Source: Sergeia podlipaevii (Eukaryota > Euglenozoa > Kinetoplastea > Trypanosomatida > Trypanosomatidae). Taken from it: 64,000 nt of DNA. How positions within the stretch are numbered: position 1 is the first letter of the stretch; every line of letters begins with the position of its first letter. This document shows positions 1-10,567 of this stretch, one piece after another. Where the stretch lies: contig JASANZ010002251.1 of the NCBI GenBank assembly GCA_030849805.1, forward strand, positions 46,115-110,114. The letters are read 5' to 3'. Both the position numbers and the translations under genes were made by a program. The notes under the pieces are model-generated. The model had not been told where the DNA came from, did not search any database, and was given only the letters and a program-made list of their open reading frames with translations.

Positions 1-1653
1 GTCCTTGATTACCGCGAGTGCCTCATCCACCTGATCAAACGCCTCCGAGTCCTCAGAAGCCAGTGAACTGGACATGGATGTATGCGTGTCGGCGAGCGAG
101 TCGTTGTCAATTGGGAGTGGCTTGTCTTCTGGTAATGTTGACGGCGCACGCGCGGGACTCTCGCGCCACGACACTCGTGGTGTCCTCCCTGTGCCAGTCA
201 TGCTCTTGGAGGAGCTGGCGGCTTCTGAGCGCTCAGTCATCGCCGCAGATCCCTCCCTCTGCTTACACTCCTCTTCTATATCTACGTCGCCCTCCGCGCC
301 TTCAGCGATACCTTCTACATCGTTGCGTGTCTTTTCGTCCTCCTGTTCACCGGGAATTTGCTTGGTGCTAGTGGCCATGAGCACTCCCATGTTCTTCTTT
401 CCTGGCCGCATGCCTCTACCCCCAATACCTTCAGCGGCGGAGAGTAGCTCCTCTCTGGTGCGTGCATCCAGTAGCGCGATGAGCATGTTATGCGCTGCGG
501 CCAGGTCCCTAGCTACCTTCGCGCTGCGTCGCTTCTCCACCATCGCGTCGCGCCGATACAGCTGTAGGTCAGTTGCAATGGCCATGTTATGATCATGAAT
601 AATACTCAGGCGCGCAGAGAGCTCCACCGCCTGCCGAGCATAACGGGAGTTCAGCTTGCGAAGACGCGCAACCATGTCCTCAAGCCTCTCCCGCTCAGCC
701 GTCATCTCTGCCACCTTGGTCTCCAGCTCCTCAAGCGCCTTCTCCTTCTCTGCGCGCATGATGAGGCGGCGCACATACAAGGGGTCCTTCTGAGTGCCCG
801 TCACTGCCCCGCCCGTGAGCAGATTTCCATCGCCGTCGTACATCATGTGTGTGAGCTCCATCTGATGCATGAGAAGCCCTTCCAGTTTCGCCACCTCACG
901 CTGGTACGTTGCGATCTGCTCTCGGAAGCGGTCACGCTGTGCGGAGGCCTCCTCCACCAAGCTGGCCATGCGTGCCTCCACCATGCGAACCTTCTGATAG
1001 GCAGCAGCCACTGCGTCATTCGCCTCTGACTCTGCCGCGCCCTCCGCGTTACTACTAACCGAGTTCGCTGCTGCCACTGCTGTCCCTACAGTGGCAAAGT
1101 GCCCACCAGCCCCCATTCTGTGCGTGTTCACAGCACTCGCCTGCAGAAGCAAGTCGCCACGCTCATCCACGAGGAAGTCAATGTACTCAAAAAGGAAGCC
1201 CAGCATCTTCTGCAGCGCAGGACGATACAAACCCGCGTTGGAGGTAAAGACCGCCAGTGCAGCTCTAGCGAGCTCTACTCGGGTCACAGCGGTTCGAGGA
1301 TTGCGCACAGCGGAGCTGTACAAGTAGGACTCCTGCTGTTGTTGTTCGGCGGTGTCGCAGTTGCTGCCCACCAGGGGTATAGAGGCAGCGGAGGGAGATC
1401 CTTCAGCAGCGCTAGGGGATGAGCTGAGAAAACTAACAGGAACAGACGACTTTGGATCTTCTTCCTTCCCAATCTCAGTGAGGATGCGTGTATCGTTCAG
1501 ATTTTTCTGCGCTGGCTCAATGCGAAAGTGGCGTGACAATGGCTCTTGCTGTTGTTGAAGAGTATGATGAATCCCGCCGCCACCGCCCGCAGTGATGTCC
1601 GCGGCATCCCATGAAGCTAGGATGTTCTGCAGCTGAACCTGCAGTGCCGTCAT
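1..1653 (-). CDS. Coiled-coil protein, possible TSNAXIP1-like N-terminal domain (3' end outside window)
   Basis: This gene is partial: 551 residues are present and the reading frame is still open at base 1, so the C-terminus is missing. I do not recognise it with certainty. The first ~75 residues are Gly/Gln/Ser-rich. Residues ~120-165 form a hydrophobic helical stretch (motif LYRPALQKMLGFLFEYIDFL) that loosely resembles the N-terminal domain of translin-associated factor X-interacting proteins. It is followed by coiled coil at ~200-310 with many Glu/Arg/Lys heptads. The rest, to the window edge, is acidic and Ser/Thr-rich and probably disordered. No signal peptide or membrane segment is visible. 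The ATG at 1653 lies 109 nt downstream of a good splice-acceptor candidate, which supports this start. TSNAXIP1-like proteins are often ciliary in other eukaryotes; a flagellar role here is inference only. Confidence 0.75.
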   Translation of the reverse strand, partial: MTALQVQLQNILASWDAADITAGGGGGIHHTLQQQQEPLSRHFRIEPAQKNLNDTRILTEIGKEEDPKSSVPVSFLSSSPSAAEGSPSAASIPLVGSNCDTAEQQQQESYLYSSAVRNPRTAVTRVELARAALAVFTSNAGLYRPALQKMLGFLFEYIDFLVDERGDLLLQASAVNTHRMGAGGHFATVGTAVAAANSVSSNAEGAAESEANDAVAAAYQKVRMVEARMASLVEEASAQRDRFREQIATYQREVAKLEGLLMHQMELTHMMYDGDGNLLTGGAVTGTQKDPLYVRRLIMRAEKEKALEELETKVAEMTAERERLEDMVARLRKLNSRYARQAVELSARLSIIHDHNMAIATDLQLYRRDAMVEKRRSAKVARDLAAAHNMLIALLDARTREELLSAAEGIGGRGMRPGKKNMGVLMATSTKQIPGEQEDEKTRNDVEGIAEGAEGDVDIEEECKQREGSAAMTERSEAASSSKSMTGTGRTPRVSWRESPARAPSTLPEDKPLPIDNDSLADTHTSMSSSLASEDSEAFDQVDEALAVIKD

Positions 1654-3994
1654 GAAACGAACTATACTTCCGTCTTCTTTATTCAAAGATATAAATGTAT
1701 AGACTGTGGATGTAGGAAACACAGAAGTACGTCTCAAATGTGCGTTTCTGATAACTCTTTCCCTTTGACAAAGAAAAAATAAATTTTCAAAAGAAAGAAG
1801 AAGGAGAAGAAGAAGAAGCCGAGTGATGTGATACGAAAGAAATGTAAAGAAGCGGAGGACAAAGTGAGTGATCATTGAGAAGAGATGCATAACACAAAAT
1901 AACAAAGCAATATTCCGGATGCATTGAAAAAAGAAACATGATAGCATGCATGCATACACACATATATATATACAAAGAAGGGAGATAATGACGTGGGTTG
2001 TTGTTGCTTTCGTAAGTGTTCGTTGGTACATAATTTGCCTCCTCCTTTTGCAATCTCCCCTTTTTTGAAGAACCCCACAGGCGAGAAGAAGAGGAAAGAG
2101 GGAAGAACGTACTACACATCTATTTGTATACTGTAGGCATGCATACACACTCACGCAAACACACTCACGCAAACACAATTGTTCAAACTTAGAAAAAGAA
2201 AAAGGTGACAATAAACTTTAGCCAATTTCAATAAAGAGCAGATAAAAAAGATAATGTTCTATACACACAGAGAGAGAACCACACAGAGTAGTCCATGTAC
2301 ATATCCTCTTTATTTATTTAACAGAAACTCATTGTGCTTGGACAGTAAGCATATGACCACAGATCGTACTGTTTTTAGAGCACACACACATATATATCTT
2401 CACACACTTTCACATGGAAACAGTTTCTCCTATATTTTCGTTGTTACAAGACCAGACAACATCCCAGCACCACTTGAGTGTACTCTCTATTGTAGCGTAC
2501 ACGCGTGTGTTTGTGTGTGTGTGTGTGTGTGTATAGATGTGACTTTTCTCCCTTTCATTTCATTCATATAGTCTACTATATATACGTTTATAAAGAAAAG
2601 AAGTACAACAATCTGGTGAAGAGCAAAAATATAATAATAATAATTGTATGTAAGCACATATTCTATTATGCCTGCCTCTGTGCTTACAAAAAATTTTTTT
2701 CGATGCGTCGACAAAAAAGATAGAAAAGGGGGAAAAAAGCGTTGAGGATGAAGACAGGCGCGAAATGTTTCACAGTGCACGCATTTCCCTACATTTACTG
2801 ACGCTTTGTTCTTCGTGTTATTTTCCGCATCTAATGATAAAAAAGAAAATGATAATTTAAAAAAAGGATGCGATGTGGATCATATTTTCCTTTTCGTTGT
2901 TGATTCTTATCTGCTTGTTGATACAGGAATCGCCGCGGACAAAGATACTCTAAGACAATATAAAAAAAGGAAAAAAGAAAAGAGCCGGCAGTGATGTGTT
3001 TGTCTGTACGTGCCTTCAAAGCATTTAATCACATCAACTTACATTTGTATCAGCAGTCAGCCACTGGCCCCTTAAACTCTCTCCCATGCATGACATGTAC
3101 AGGCGACTAAGTGCAATCACAAAAAGCTTGGCAGATTCCTTTTTTTCTCTCCTTAAAAGCAACAAAAGATGGAAAACATGCAGAAAACGGGGAATTGGGG
3201 GGAAAGAAAAAAACGAGCTCCTTGACGTTTGTATTTATGTATAAGAGAATGATGAAGAATTGCATCTCCTTCGTATTGTGTACCCTCAAAGTACAACAAA
3301 ATAAACTGCTATAGCGTTCAGTAATATATAGATATATATATGAAAGACATTTAAAAAGAATGTCCTCACATGTATAGAGTGAGAAAAAAAAGAGAGCGTA
3401 AAAATCTTTAAAAGAGTGGGAGAGCCTTTATACTTGCACGGCAACACACACACACACACAAACACGCACACAAACGAAAACGACAGAAAAAAAAGCGTAT
3501 GGACATCAGATGCTAAAACTTATCAGTTATGCACATATACATAGCCGGTGCACATATGTAAAGCCCTCAGCAAACAAACAGGCAAGTGCCTACTCTCCGC
3601 CACTCCATCCACACATACGCATACGAAATTTGGATTTAAGAGAGGGGGGAAACGCAAAATGTAGGTAGGTCAGTAAACAAAAAAGAATGCGCCTTACTGA
3701 GTGGGAAAAAATCAATACGAAAAAAAAAGGTTTTGATGAAAGGAGATAATGATAATAGATATAATAACAAGACCTGTAACGGGAGGGAGAGATAGAAAAG
3801 AATCGAGTCTTTTGGTGAGTACGTGTGAAGGGATGCATATGAAGTGGATAGCTACTATCCTCAACTCAAGCAACCAATGAAAAGTAATAACACTTCTTGA
3901 ATTACGGAGAAAGATAGAGAGAGGGAAATAGGGATGCGCGCGTGACACTCTTCTTGCTATCTTGTTCTTTCTCTCTCTCATCATTTCCAAATAT
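1654..3994. other. Long intergenic spacer, no gene seen
   Basis: This is the longest spacer in the window (2.3 kb). It holds the 5' leader of the left-edge gene and the 3' UTR of the secreted-protein gene. The sequence is AT-rich with many A runs on the plus strand, a TG tract at ~2503-2533, a CA tract at ~3443-3461, and a short direct duplication (CACTCACGCAAACA) at ~2149-2176. The open frames here are low-complexity and lack credible ATG starts. I see no tRNA-like B box. Confidence 0.6.
1763..1822 (-). promoter_or_regulatory. Predicted trans-splice acceptor for the left-edge gene
   Basis: Read on the minus strand, a pyrimidine-rich tract (1789-1822, CTT/TTC repeats) is followed by the first AG at 1763-1764. 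Spliced leader addition there would give a 109-nt 5' UTR. This tract-plus-AG logic is used for the other acceptor entries. Confidence 0.45.
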
Positions 3995-4609
3995 CTACCT
4001 CATAATTGTATATTGTTTCACTCGGGTGGCTCCGGTGCTTTCATCGCCCTCACGCGCCAGCTCCGACAGGAGATCGAATATTTCACTGCGGTACTTTGCC
4101 AACTTGTTATTCAGGAGGTGGCACATTTTGAGGGCACGCTGCATGCTTGGAGTAGTAAGATGCGCCTCCATAGATGCCCTATCAATCCCCTTCTCCTCGA
4201 GTGAGCACAGGTCTATAACAACGGCATTGTTTTCCGAGAATGTGGAGGCCGCTGCGTACTTCTCAATACCGCCGCACAGACGGTTGCCAACCACAGTAAC
4301 GATCTTGTAGTTGATTGCCAGGCGTCCGAGCAACTTCTGCCGGCTGTCGTCACACAACTCATGGTCGTGTTTTACAAGCAGCATCAGCGACACCATTTTG
4401 GAGAGACGCATATTCAAAAAGCTGATCACCTCTTCAGGAACCTGCCTCGTATGCCAACCTGTCCAGCACGTGTTCTCGGATGGCAGCAAAGCCAACATGC
4501 GGGAGATATCAGGGATGTCTGTAGAAGGCTCGATGAGGTGTGAGAAAGCCTCGTTCGCATCCACCAGAAGCAGAAGAATAAGAAAAGGGATGCTTGACAA
4601 AGTTTTCAT
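3995..4609 (-). CDS. Small secreted or lumenal protein of unknown function
   Basis: The product has 204 residues from the ATG at 4609. The frame extends upstream, but the only earlier candidate (4678) is TTG, so 4609 is chosen. Residues 1-20 (MKTLSS.. then IPFLILLLLV.. ending near NEA) form a clear hydrophobic signal peptide. The mature part is ~180 residues with about six cysteines (TCW, ELCDD, RLCGG, DLCSL, MCHLL), which suggests disulfides, and long amphipathic helices toward the C-terminus. There is no second membrane segment, GPI signal or retention motif. The Cys spacing does not match a saposin or any family I know. It could be a lumenal ER or secretory-pathway protein. Upstream lies COG5, but shared transcription in kinetoplastids says little about function. 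Confidence 0.7.
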   Translation of the reverse strand: MKTLSSIPFLILLLLVDANEAFSHLIEPSTDIPDISRMLALLPSENTCWTGWHTRQVPEEVISFLNMRLSKMVSLMLLVKHDHELCDDSRQKLLGRLAINYKIVTVVGNRLCGGIEKYAAASTFSENNAVVIDLCSLEEKGIDRASMEAHLTTPSMQRALKMCHLLNNKLAKYRSEIFDLLSELAREGDESTGATRVKQYTIMR

Positions 4610-5071
4610 GTTGATGATCAATATATGTGTATATAACGTAAAGATAACGATAAACAATACAGTTGAGTGTAGATGCAATTGAAGTAACTGCGATCCAGCC
4701 TAACCTAACTTCTCTTCTTATCTTCCTTTCTTTCTCAGTGGCTGTTTCGCCCTGCAACGCTTGAAGTTTGTTGTTGTTGTTGTTGCTTTTCTCTCTAAGA
4801 CAGGCAAGAGCTTGAAGGGAAGCAACGCCAACTCAAGTGAGTCAAAGATTTGTAAGAAGGAGAAGACGAATTGATGTTGGTATTTTGAAGCACTTTCCAA
4901 TTGACGGGTGGTGCACAGTCTCTGCAGAAGCATTTAAAAAAAAAGAAAAAAAAAACGTGTAGAAATGTTATTTTCATTAACTCTTTGCCTGCACTATTGA
5001 TTCCTGGATAGTGTTGATAGTTTGAGCATGCTACAAATCAAAAAAAATATATATTTAAAAAAAGGGGGGCG
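4610..5071. other. Intergenic spacer
   Basis: It holds the 5' leader of the secreted-protein gene and the 3' UTR of COG5. A CT-rich stretch ending in CAG at ~4708-4739 looks like a splice acceptor on the plus strand, but no plus-strand gene follows it. Confidence 0.5.
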
Positions 5072-8053
5072 TCATGGATACTGCTGTTGCTGAGAAAAAA
5101 GAGCATGCCAAACCGACACATAAAGCGACGAGGTTGTTGATACACCCCCCTCTGTCGACTTGTCAAAACACGTTTGAATCGCCTGCTCAGCCTCTGGTAG
5201 TCGCTGCCTCGGCTGTGTACTCCCCACTGCGGGAGTAGAAACATCCGGCTTAGGCGACTCACAAGCCTCCAGTAGGCCATCCTCCACCACCTCCACCAGC
5301 ACTTGACCCTTCACCTGCATAGTACTCGCGGGAGTGAGCAGCGGAGTGGCGGAGCCACCACCACCCAGTCGCGACTCAAGAGCCAGCTGCTGAAGCAACA
5401 GCAGCTTCGCAAGCGGCGGGTACAAGGAGCGCAGAGTCGAGGTCAGCTGCTGCTGAAGCTGCTCCGGACTCTCTCCACTGTCTCTACTGTCTAGCAACGA
5501 GTAGAAGTCCTCCACCTGCTTCACCGATCCCTTGAGAAGCAGCGTACTACGGCCAACACCATTCGCCTGGATGCTCCTCACAAAGGCAAAGAGCACCGTA
5601 GAGACTGCCTCAAGGCAGTGCCTCAGCAACGCCCTGAGAGGCAGCCCCGCATCCCCCTCACCCCCCGACACCGCCGCCACCTGCACCAGCAGTCTAGTCA
5701 CCATGGCATCCGCCACGTACCGGGAGTGATCATGCCAGCGCGAAGTTGCAGGGCTCAGCAGGCAGTAACAGTGCGTCACAAAGTGTCCTAGCTGTGCCTG
5801 GAGTTGAAGTACTGCCGCGCTCTCCTGAAGGCCAGCCTTTGGCTTCCCGGGGGTAAATGTAGTAGCGGCTTCCACGCACTGTGTAATGGCCGGTAGTAGT
5901 GTGACAACAGCGGAGTCGAGGAACGGTCGCGATGACATCTCGGATGTGGTCCGGCAAGCCTGAATAAAGGCCCTCAGTCGCTGCCGCCGTGAGCCGCTGA
6001 ACTTCTCTACGTCCTTCATCATCATCTCCTCCTGTGCTTGCAATGCCGCTCTATCAGCGCTGTCCGTGGCAGCGCCAATGAGCGTCTCGGAAGGCAAGAG
6101 AGACAGAATCGCTGTCAGATCTTGTACAAGTGTTGTGCATGCGTTTGCGACACACACATGCAAGAGCTGCGTGCGGGTAACTTGGGCAGTGATTGAAGGA
6201 AGCGGTGGTAGCGGACAGCGTGTAAGGTTCTCTCGCATCTTGCTGTACAGCTGCTGCTGAGCACACTGCAGCACGCAGTCCAGCACAATGTCAAGTGTGT
6301 GAGGGTCGTGGCGGTATGCGTGAGCGTCCTGAAGAGCGAGCTTGGTGTAGGTGCCCACGTCGAGCGCATTTGCATACAAAGGAACTTGAGATCTGCGCGA
6401 GTCGTATGCAGCGGAAGGCACGGCGCTGGATGTGACGACTGGGGCAGCAGTCTGGCCACCTAGGGCAGCACTGGAGGGCGAGATAGTTGTCAGCTTCGCC
6501 AGAACCGCCCCAACACGCTCACGATGGTGATCCATCAACTGCGCAGAAAAGCGTTGCTGCAGCGCACCACTCGCCTCTGCCAGCCACCCGCTTGCCAAGC
6601 GCTCAGCGGCACTCGCGGCATCCGCTGAGGGACTTGGCGTGGCCCCACTCCTCATCGTGAGGGAGCCTGCCCTCTGCAGCTCCTGTTCCACGCGCTGAAT
6701 AAGATCCAAATAGTCACCCATGCCGCACTGACGTACGTTCAGCACTGCCAATGTGGAGAAGCCGCCAGCATCACCGCAGCCACTCGCGGCAGCTGCCGAG
6801 ACCGACACCTCGCTGAGGCCACCAGTGACTGCTCTTATGCCGCCACTACTGTAAAGAAAACTCCCCAGCAGTGCGTGGTACTGCGGATACGCACTTGTGA
6901 GTGCCCCTTGCAAACTCCCACTGCGCTGCAGACTCGTCAGCCTCTCGCGCAACTTGTCCGAGACAGCACTCCAGTACTCAGCGAGCAGCTGCATGGGGGA
7001 ATCGATAGATGCAAGGAAAGGGGTGTGTGTCGTGGGGTCCTGCTTCCCCAGCAAAATGCACCAAAGCAGCAGGACACACTGAGTGTGCTGCACCGTGACG
7101 TAGAGGGTCGACTGGATACGAGAGAGGAGCACCTCCTGCATCGTAGCCGTATTCCCCCCTCCTCCCCCGCTTCCCCCGCCGCTGGCGTGCTGAACGTGTT
7201 CCGCAATGGTTTTGTGATCCAACTCACGCATAATGTACTTCATCGCCTCTCGTTTGTGCTCTGTAGTGGCGGCTTGGACTGTGCGGGAAAGCGTGCCAAG
7301 TATGTTGGCACACTGCAACGCAGTGCCCACATCCACAACCGTCTTGCTAAGGCCAGGAGCACTACCAACGGGGAAGGAGAATCCCCTACTGTTACTGCTG
7401 CTTTCTTGACGCTGCGCACTGGACTGCAGCAGCTCCTGCATCCCTAGCATCGTGTTTATCTTACCTCGCACAGTTGTAGACACCTTCTCCACGATCCCCA
7501 TACGAGACTCTACCACTGTCACACCGCGAACGTTGATTGAGTTGCCTACTTTACTGTTGACACGTCCGCTGCAGCTACTCGCGTCACTCTTGTTAAGGAG
7601 CTCCTCCACCTCTCGCAAGGTACGCGCGGCACGTATAACATCATCCGCCACTACAGGGTCCTGCAAGCGTGTGGTGAGAGCAATAAACCTCTGTACATCG
7701 CGCAGCACCGTTAGTGCCGCTCTCGTGTTTTCCAGCTCCCTCACCTTATCCTTGACGGCCATGTATGGACCCTCAATCATGAGGCGAAGACGCCCAGTGG
7801 CCTTTCCCAAAGAACTAGCCGACTGCGCGATGAGTGACACGTCCCTTTGGGCTTTATGGGTCGCCTTTACCTGCTCTACTAACGTGTCAGAGTTCTCAGC
7901 GAGAATGCCGTGGATACTCTCTTTCACGCTCTCCATGCACGCTACAATGCGAGCCCGCTCGGTTGCAGTGCTACTGCCTGACGCATGCAGCACAAAGCGC
8001 AGATACGCCTCTTCATCGAAGTCGGGGCTCACTAGTTGCTCACTGGTAAACAT
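5072..8053 (-). CDS. COG5: Conserved oligomeric Golgi complex subunit 5 (COG5)
   Basis: COG5 is a subunit of lobe B of the COG tether, which captures vesicles for retrograde traffic within the Golgi. The product has 993 residues. The N-terminus fits the family well: an FDEEAYLRFVLH segment at ~12-23, then long helices with the pattern of COG5 (the SLGKATGRLRLMIEGPYMAVKDKVRELENTRAALTVL region at ~84-120, followed by RFIALTTRLQD at ~126-136). The remainder is helical with Gly/Ser-rich insertions at ~290-305, ~420-430 and ~560-590. It is longer than the animal protein (about 830-860 residues), mostly through these linkers. The ATG at 8053 sits 76 nt below a strong splice acceptor and begins directly with the conserved N-terminal segment. 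It is cytosolic and peripheral on Golgi membranes by family knowledge. Confidence 0.85.
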   Translation of the reverse strand: MFTSEQLVSPDFDEEAYLRFVLHASGSSTATERARIVACMESVKESIHGILAENSDTLVEQVKATHKAQRDVSLIAQSASSLGKATGRLRLMIEGPYMAVKDKVRELENTRAALTVLRDVQRFIALTTRLQDPVVADDVIRAARTLREVEELLNKSDASSCSGRVNSKVGNSINVRGVTVVESRMGIVEKVSTTVRGKINTMLGMQELLQSSAQRQESSSNSRGFSFPVGSAPGLSKTVVDVGTALQCANILGTLSRTVQAATTEHKREAMKYIMRELDHKTIAEHVQHASGGGSGGGGGNTATMQEVLLSRIQSTLYVTVQHTQCVLLLWCILLGKQDPTTHTPFLASIDSPMQLLAEYWSAVSDKLRERLTSLQRSGSLQGALTSAYPQYHALLGSFLYSSGGIRAVTGGLSEVSVSAAAASGCGDAGGFSTLAVLNVRQCGMGDYLDLIQRVEQELQRAGSLTMRSGATPSPSADAASAAERLASGWLAEASGALQQRFSAQLMDHHRERVGAVLAKLTTISPSSAALGGQTAAPVVTSSAVPSAAYDSRRSQVPLYANALDVGTYTKLALQDAHAYRHDPHTLDIVLDCVLQCAQQQLYSKMRENLTRCPLPPLPSITAQVTRTQLLHVCVANACTTLVQDLTAILSLLPSETLIGAATDSADRAALQAQEEMMMKDVEKFSGSRRQRLRAFIQACRTTSEMSSRPFLDSAVVTLLPAITQCVEAATTFTPGKPKAGLQESAAVLQLQAQLGHFVTHCYCLLSPATSRWHDHSRYVADAMVTRLLVQVAAVSGGEGDAGLPLRALLRHCLEAVSTVLFAFVRSIQANGVGRSTLLLKGSVKQVEDFYSLLDSRDSGESPEQLQQQLTSTLRSLYPPLAKLLLLQQLALESRLGGGGSATPLLTPASTMQVKGQVLVEVVEDGLLEACESPKPDVSTPAVGSTQPRQRLPEAEQAIQTCFDKSTEGGVSTTSSLYVSVWHALFSQQQQYP

Positions 8054-8596
8054 GAGCAGCGGAAAGCCAGAGGTGTCAGAGCAGATAAATAGGGGTTTTG
8101 TTGCTGTTCGGGTAAAAATAAAGATCCCTCTAACAAAAAAAAAAGAGAGTCCTCTTGTAAGAATACGGTAAGGCCAGCAAAACTAAAAAGAGGGAGGAGG
8201 ATTGCGCTTTTTCTTCTTCTTCTTTTAGTTACGAATAACCCTTTCTCCTTTTAGTGTATGGTGTAATACCTAAGCGATATAAAGACCGCTAAAACATCAA
8301 GTGTAAAAAAAAAAAGAGATAAAAATATATGAATATGGATAAGCAGAGAGGAACAAGATGGTGCAAAACTATAATGCGGTCACATCACAAGGAAAGGACA
8401 ACAGCGCGTTTCGTTAAGCAACTGCCTTTGCTCCTATCCATACTTGGCAAAAAAAAAACCTTCACAGCACCTGTTGTTTACATGTGTGTGCCGTTTGCTT
8501 GTCTGTTTTTTCTCATAGTTATTGCGGGTGTGAGGATGAGAGCATCTTTAAGTAATTATAGTCATGATAAAGAAACAATTCTGTGTAACGCGCCTA
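8054..8596. other. Intergenic spacer
   Basis: It contains the COG5 5' leader with its splice acceptor and the 3' UTR of the helical-repeat protein gene. No further gene is seen. Confidence 0.5.
8130..8149 (-). promoter_or_regulatory. Predicted trans-splice acceptor for COG5
   Basis: The tract CTCTCTTTTTTTTTTGTT (minus strand) is immediately followed by AG at 8130-8131. The predicted 5' UTR is 76 nt. Confidence 0.6.
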
Positions 8597-10567
8597 TCAC
8601 GAGGTAGCCGTCGTATCTGGTAAGTATTTTGCTTCCATCGATGCAAGCGCCGCAGCGACCTGTGTGCCCTGTAGAGCATCATCATGTTCATGCAAAACAC
8701 GTGACGCCTTCACAATGTTAAATAGTGTCTCCTCAGAGACCCTCTCCCCATGATGCCGATTGACACCTATCATGAGCTCAGCTAGTACGTGCATCAGTGC
8801 TAAAGACTGCTGCACCTTCTGACCATTTGCAAAGCTAACAAGGCCAGCGTCGCACGACAAGCACACAGTGCCCAGTAGCAGTCTAGATGTAATGAGCACG
8901 TTCGTAACACACTCTGCACTGCTCACGTACCTCTCTACTACTTCACTCTCGCACAACCCCAATATAAGCGCAGCACACGCAGCAGCTTCAGACGGCGCAG
9001 TTGCCGACGCCATCATACGCAACCGAACGTACCCAAGTCGATCCAGACTCAGAAATAAGCGAGCAAGTACAGCAGAAGCGCAGCGGTCTTCTGGCGCTAC
9101 CTTGGGCAGAAAGACAACAATCTCCTCCAGCATTGCCGTCACCGTCTGAGTCACGTCACGCATGCGAAAGAAAGCGAGGCTCTCAACTGTGGTGGTGAGG
9201 ACACGCAATATGTCAAGCTGAGGGACCTTCATTGAGGAAGGTAGAAAAGGTCTCGCGCCGTCTCCCTCTCCGTCTCCCTGCTCTGCTCCCTCCAGCTCGT
9301 CCGAAGCGCCAAAAGAAAGATGTGAGGCAGCGGCAGCAACAGTCTTAGTGTGAAGCAGCGATGAAGCGGCGGCAATACGGCTGGCAAGAACACGAAGTAC
9401 TCTCTCATGATAGTACCCAGTGCGCGCCAACATGCGAGTGGCGTGACAGAGATCACGACAGGTCAGCGTAGGTAGTGCGGCTTGCACAGAAGCGAGCTCC
9501 GCCTGCTCTTCGGGAAAGTACTCCCCAACACGTCCCTCCTCTGCTCCCCCAGTAGAAAAAGTGGTGGGGTCGCTCCAATTCAAAGATGCCCTGCATAACT
9601 CCGCCAAAACCGAACGGGGCGCCCAGCACAACAAACTGCAAGACACAAAGAGCGCACGCACTAACTTCCGTCCAGCCACCAGCTCCGGTACCAGCAGCTG
9701 GCAAAGCTGCATGGGACGAGCCACCTGTCCTGCTGCCTCAGACTCTGATGTATTCATCCCCGCTGCAGCGGCACCACTCGCTGCTCCAGAGCTCAGTGCC
9801 TGCAGACTTGCTCGGTATGCCTGACATTGAAGAATGCCGTCCACCAGCACAGAACAAATACGTCGTTCCCCCGCGCGAAGCACCTCCTTGGCGTTCTCCA
9901 CACCTATGAAAGGGAGTGCCTGCACGACGATGGTGATCTCCGCAATGGACATATCGGCGACCGTATGAGCAACCACTTCAGCAAGCAGGTGCAGCAGCTC
10001 CGCGTCATCAATCTTGTACTGTGCCAGTGCAGATACCATGAGAGCCGCCTCCACGCCCGTCACTTCCTCAGCTGCCACCACTTTGCGCATACGAGGAATA
10101 AGGATGCGGAGTGCCTCCTCAGCGTACGGAGTCCGGTAGGAGTTGAGCACGCGTAGCAGCAAGTAAATATTGTACCCATCTAGCTGAAAGGCATGCGAGG
10201 TAAGATGATTGAGTAGAGAAAAAGACATGGATGACGTGGCTGGGTTGTCGTCAAAGTACGCCGCAAGTCGCAAAGACTTTAGTGTAACACTGAAGTGCGG
10301 ATCCTCATCTACGGAAAGAATTGGTAAGGTTCGCAGTAGCTGCTGAGCTTCAACTCGCACCGCAGGGTCAAACGTGCGTTGATGTCTCTCCCGCAGAAGA
10401 GCCAGTTCATTGACACGGTTCACCGTGACACGCCCAGCCGGTGTCAGTGCAGAGCGCTGAAGCGCCATTGTAGTGGACTGGTATGTTTGACTATGGACCT
10501 TAGAGCGCAGCTTCGCCGTGACTACGCGAGAGAGGGTGCTAAATGGATGCGTTGCAGAAGACATCAT
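8597..10567 (-). CDS. Mitochondrial helical-repeat protein (OPR/HPR-like)
   Basis: The product has 656 residues and I recognise no named orthologue. Residues 1-34 (two Met, then Ser/Thr/Arg/Lys/Ala-rich with no acidic residue) look like a mitochondrial presequence. Residues ~60-560 consist of ~35-40-residue helical pairs with recurring patterns such as GVEAALMVSALAQYKIDDAELL and DLCHATRMLARTGYYHERVL. These resemble the FASTK/OPR/heptatricopeptide repeats used for organellar RNA binding. I see no RAP domain at the C-terminus. A role in kinetoplast RNA processing, editing or mitoribosome assembly is therefore plausible but inferred. The start is uncertain. Two adjacent ATGs (10567, 10564) lie downstream of a C/T tract at 10602-10621, but no AG occurs between that tract and the ATG. 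The next in-frame ATG is at 10468 (Met34). Confidence 0.7.
   Translation of the reverse strand: MMSSATHPFSTLSRVVTAKLRSKVHSQTYQSTTMALQRSALTPAGRVTVNRVNELALLRERHQRTFDPAVRVEAQQLLRTLPILSVDEDPHFSVTLKSLRLAAYFDDNPATSSMSFSLLNHLTSHAFQLDGYNIYLLLRVLNSYRTPYAEEALRILIPRMRKVVAAEEVTGVEAALMVSALAQYKIDDAELLHLLAEVVAHTVADMSIAEITIVVQALPFIGVENAKEVLRAGERRICSVLVDGILQCQAYRASLQALSSGAASGAAAAGMNTSESEAAGQVARPMQLCQLLVPELVAGRKLVRALFVSCSLLCWAPRSVLAELCRASLNWSDPTTFSTGGAEEGRVGEYFPEEQAELASVQAALPTLTCRDLCHATRMLARTGYYHERVLRVLASRIAAASSLLHTKTVAAAASHLSFGASDELEGAEQGDGEGDGARPFLPSSMKVPQLDILRVLTTTVESLAFFRMRDVTQTVTAMLEEIVVFLPKVAPEDRCASAVLARLFLSLDRLGYVRLRMMASATAPSEAAACAALILGLCESEVVERYVSSAECVTNVLITSRLLLGTVCLSCDAGLVSFANGQKVQQSLALMHVLAELMIGVNRHHGERVSEETLFNIVKASRVLHEHDDALQGTQVAAALASMEAKYLPDTTATS

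Noticed and set aside
1787..2119. Minus-strand frame of 110 codons in the long left spacer
   Set aside because: It is Ser/Phe/Tyr-rich low complexity made from repeat tracts and overlaps the splice tract of the left-edge gene.
4708..4739. Plus-strand pyrimidine tract ending in CAG, resembling a splice acceptor
   Set aside because: No plus-strand coding region follows it before COG5; it lies in the spacer and is probably chance.
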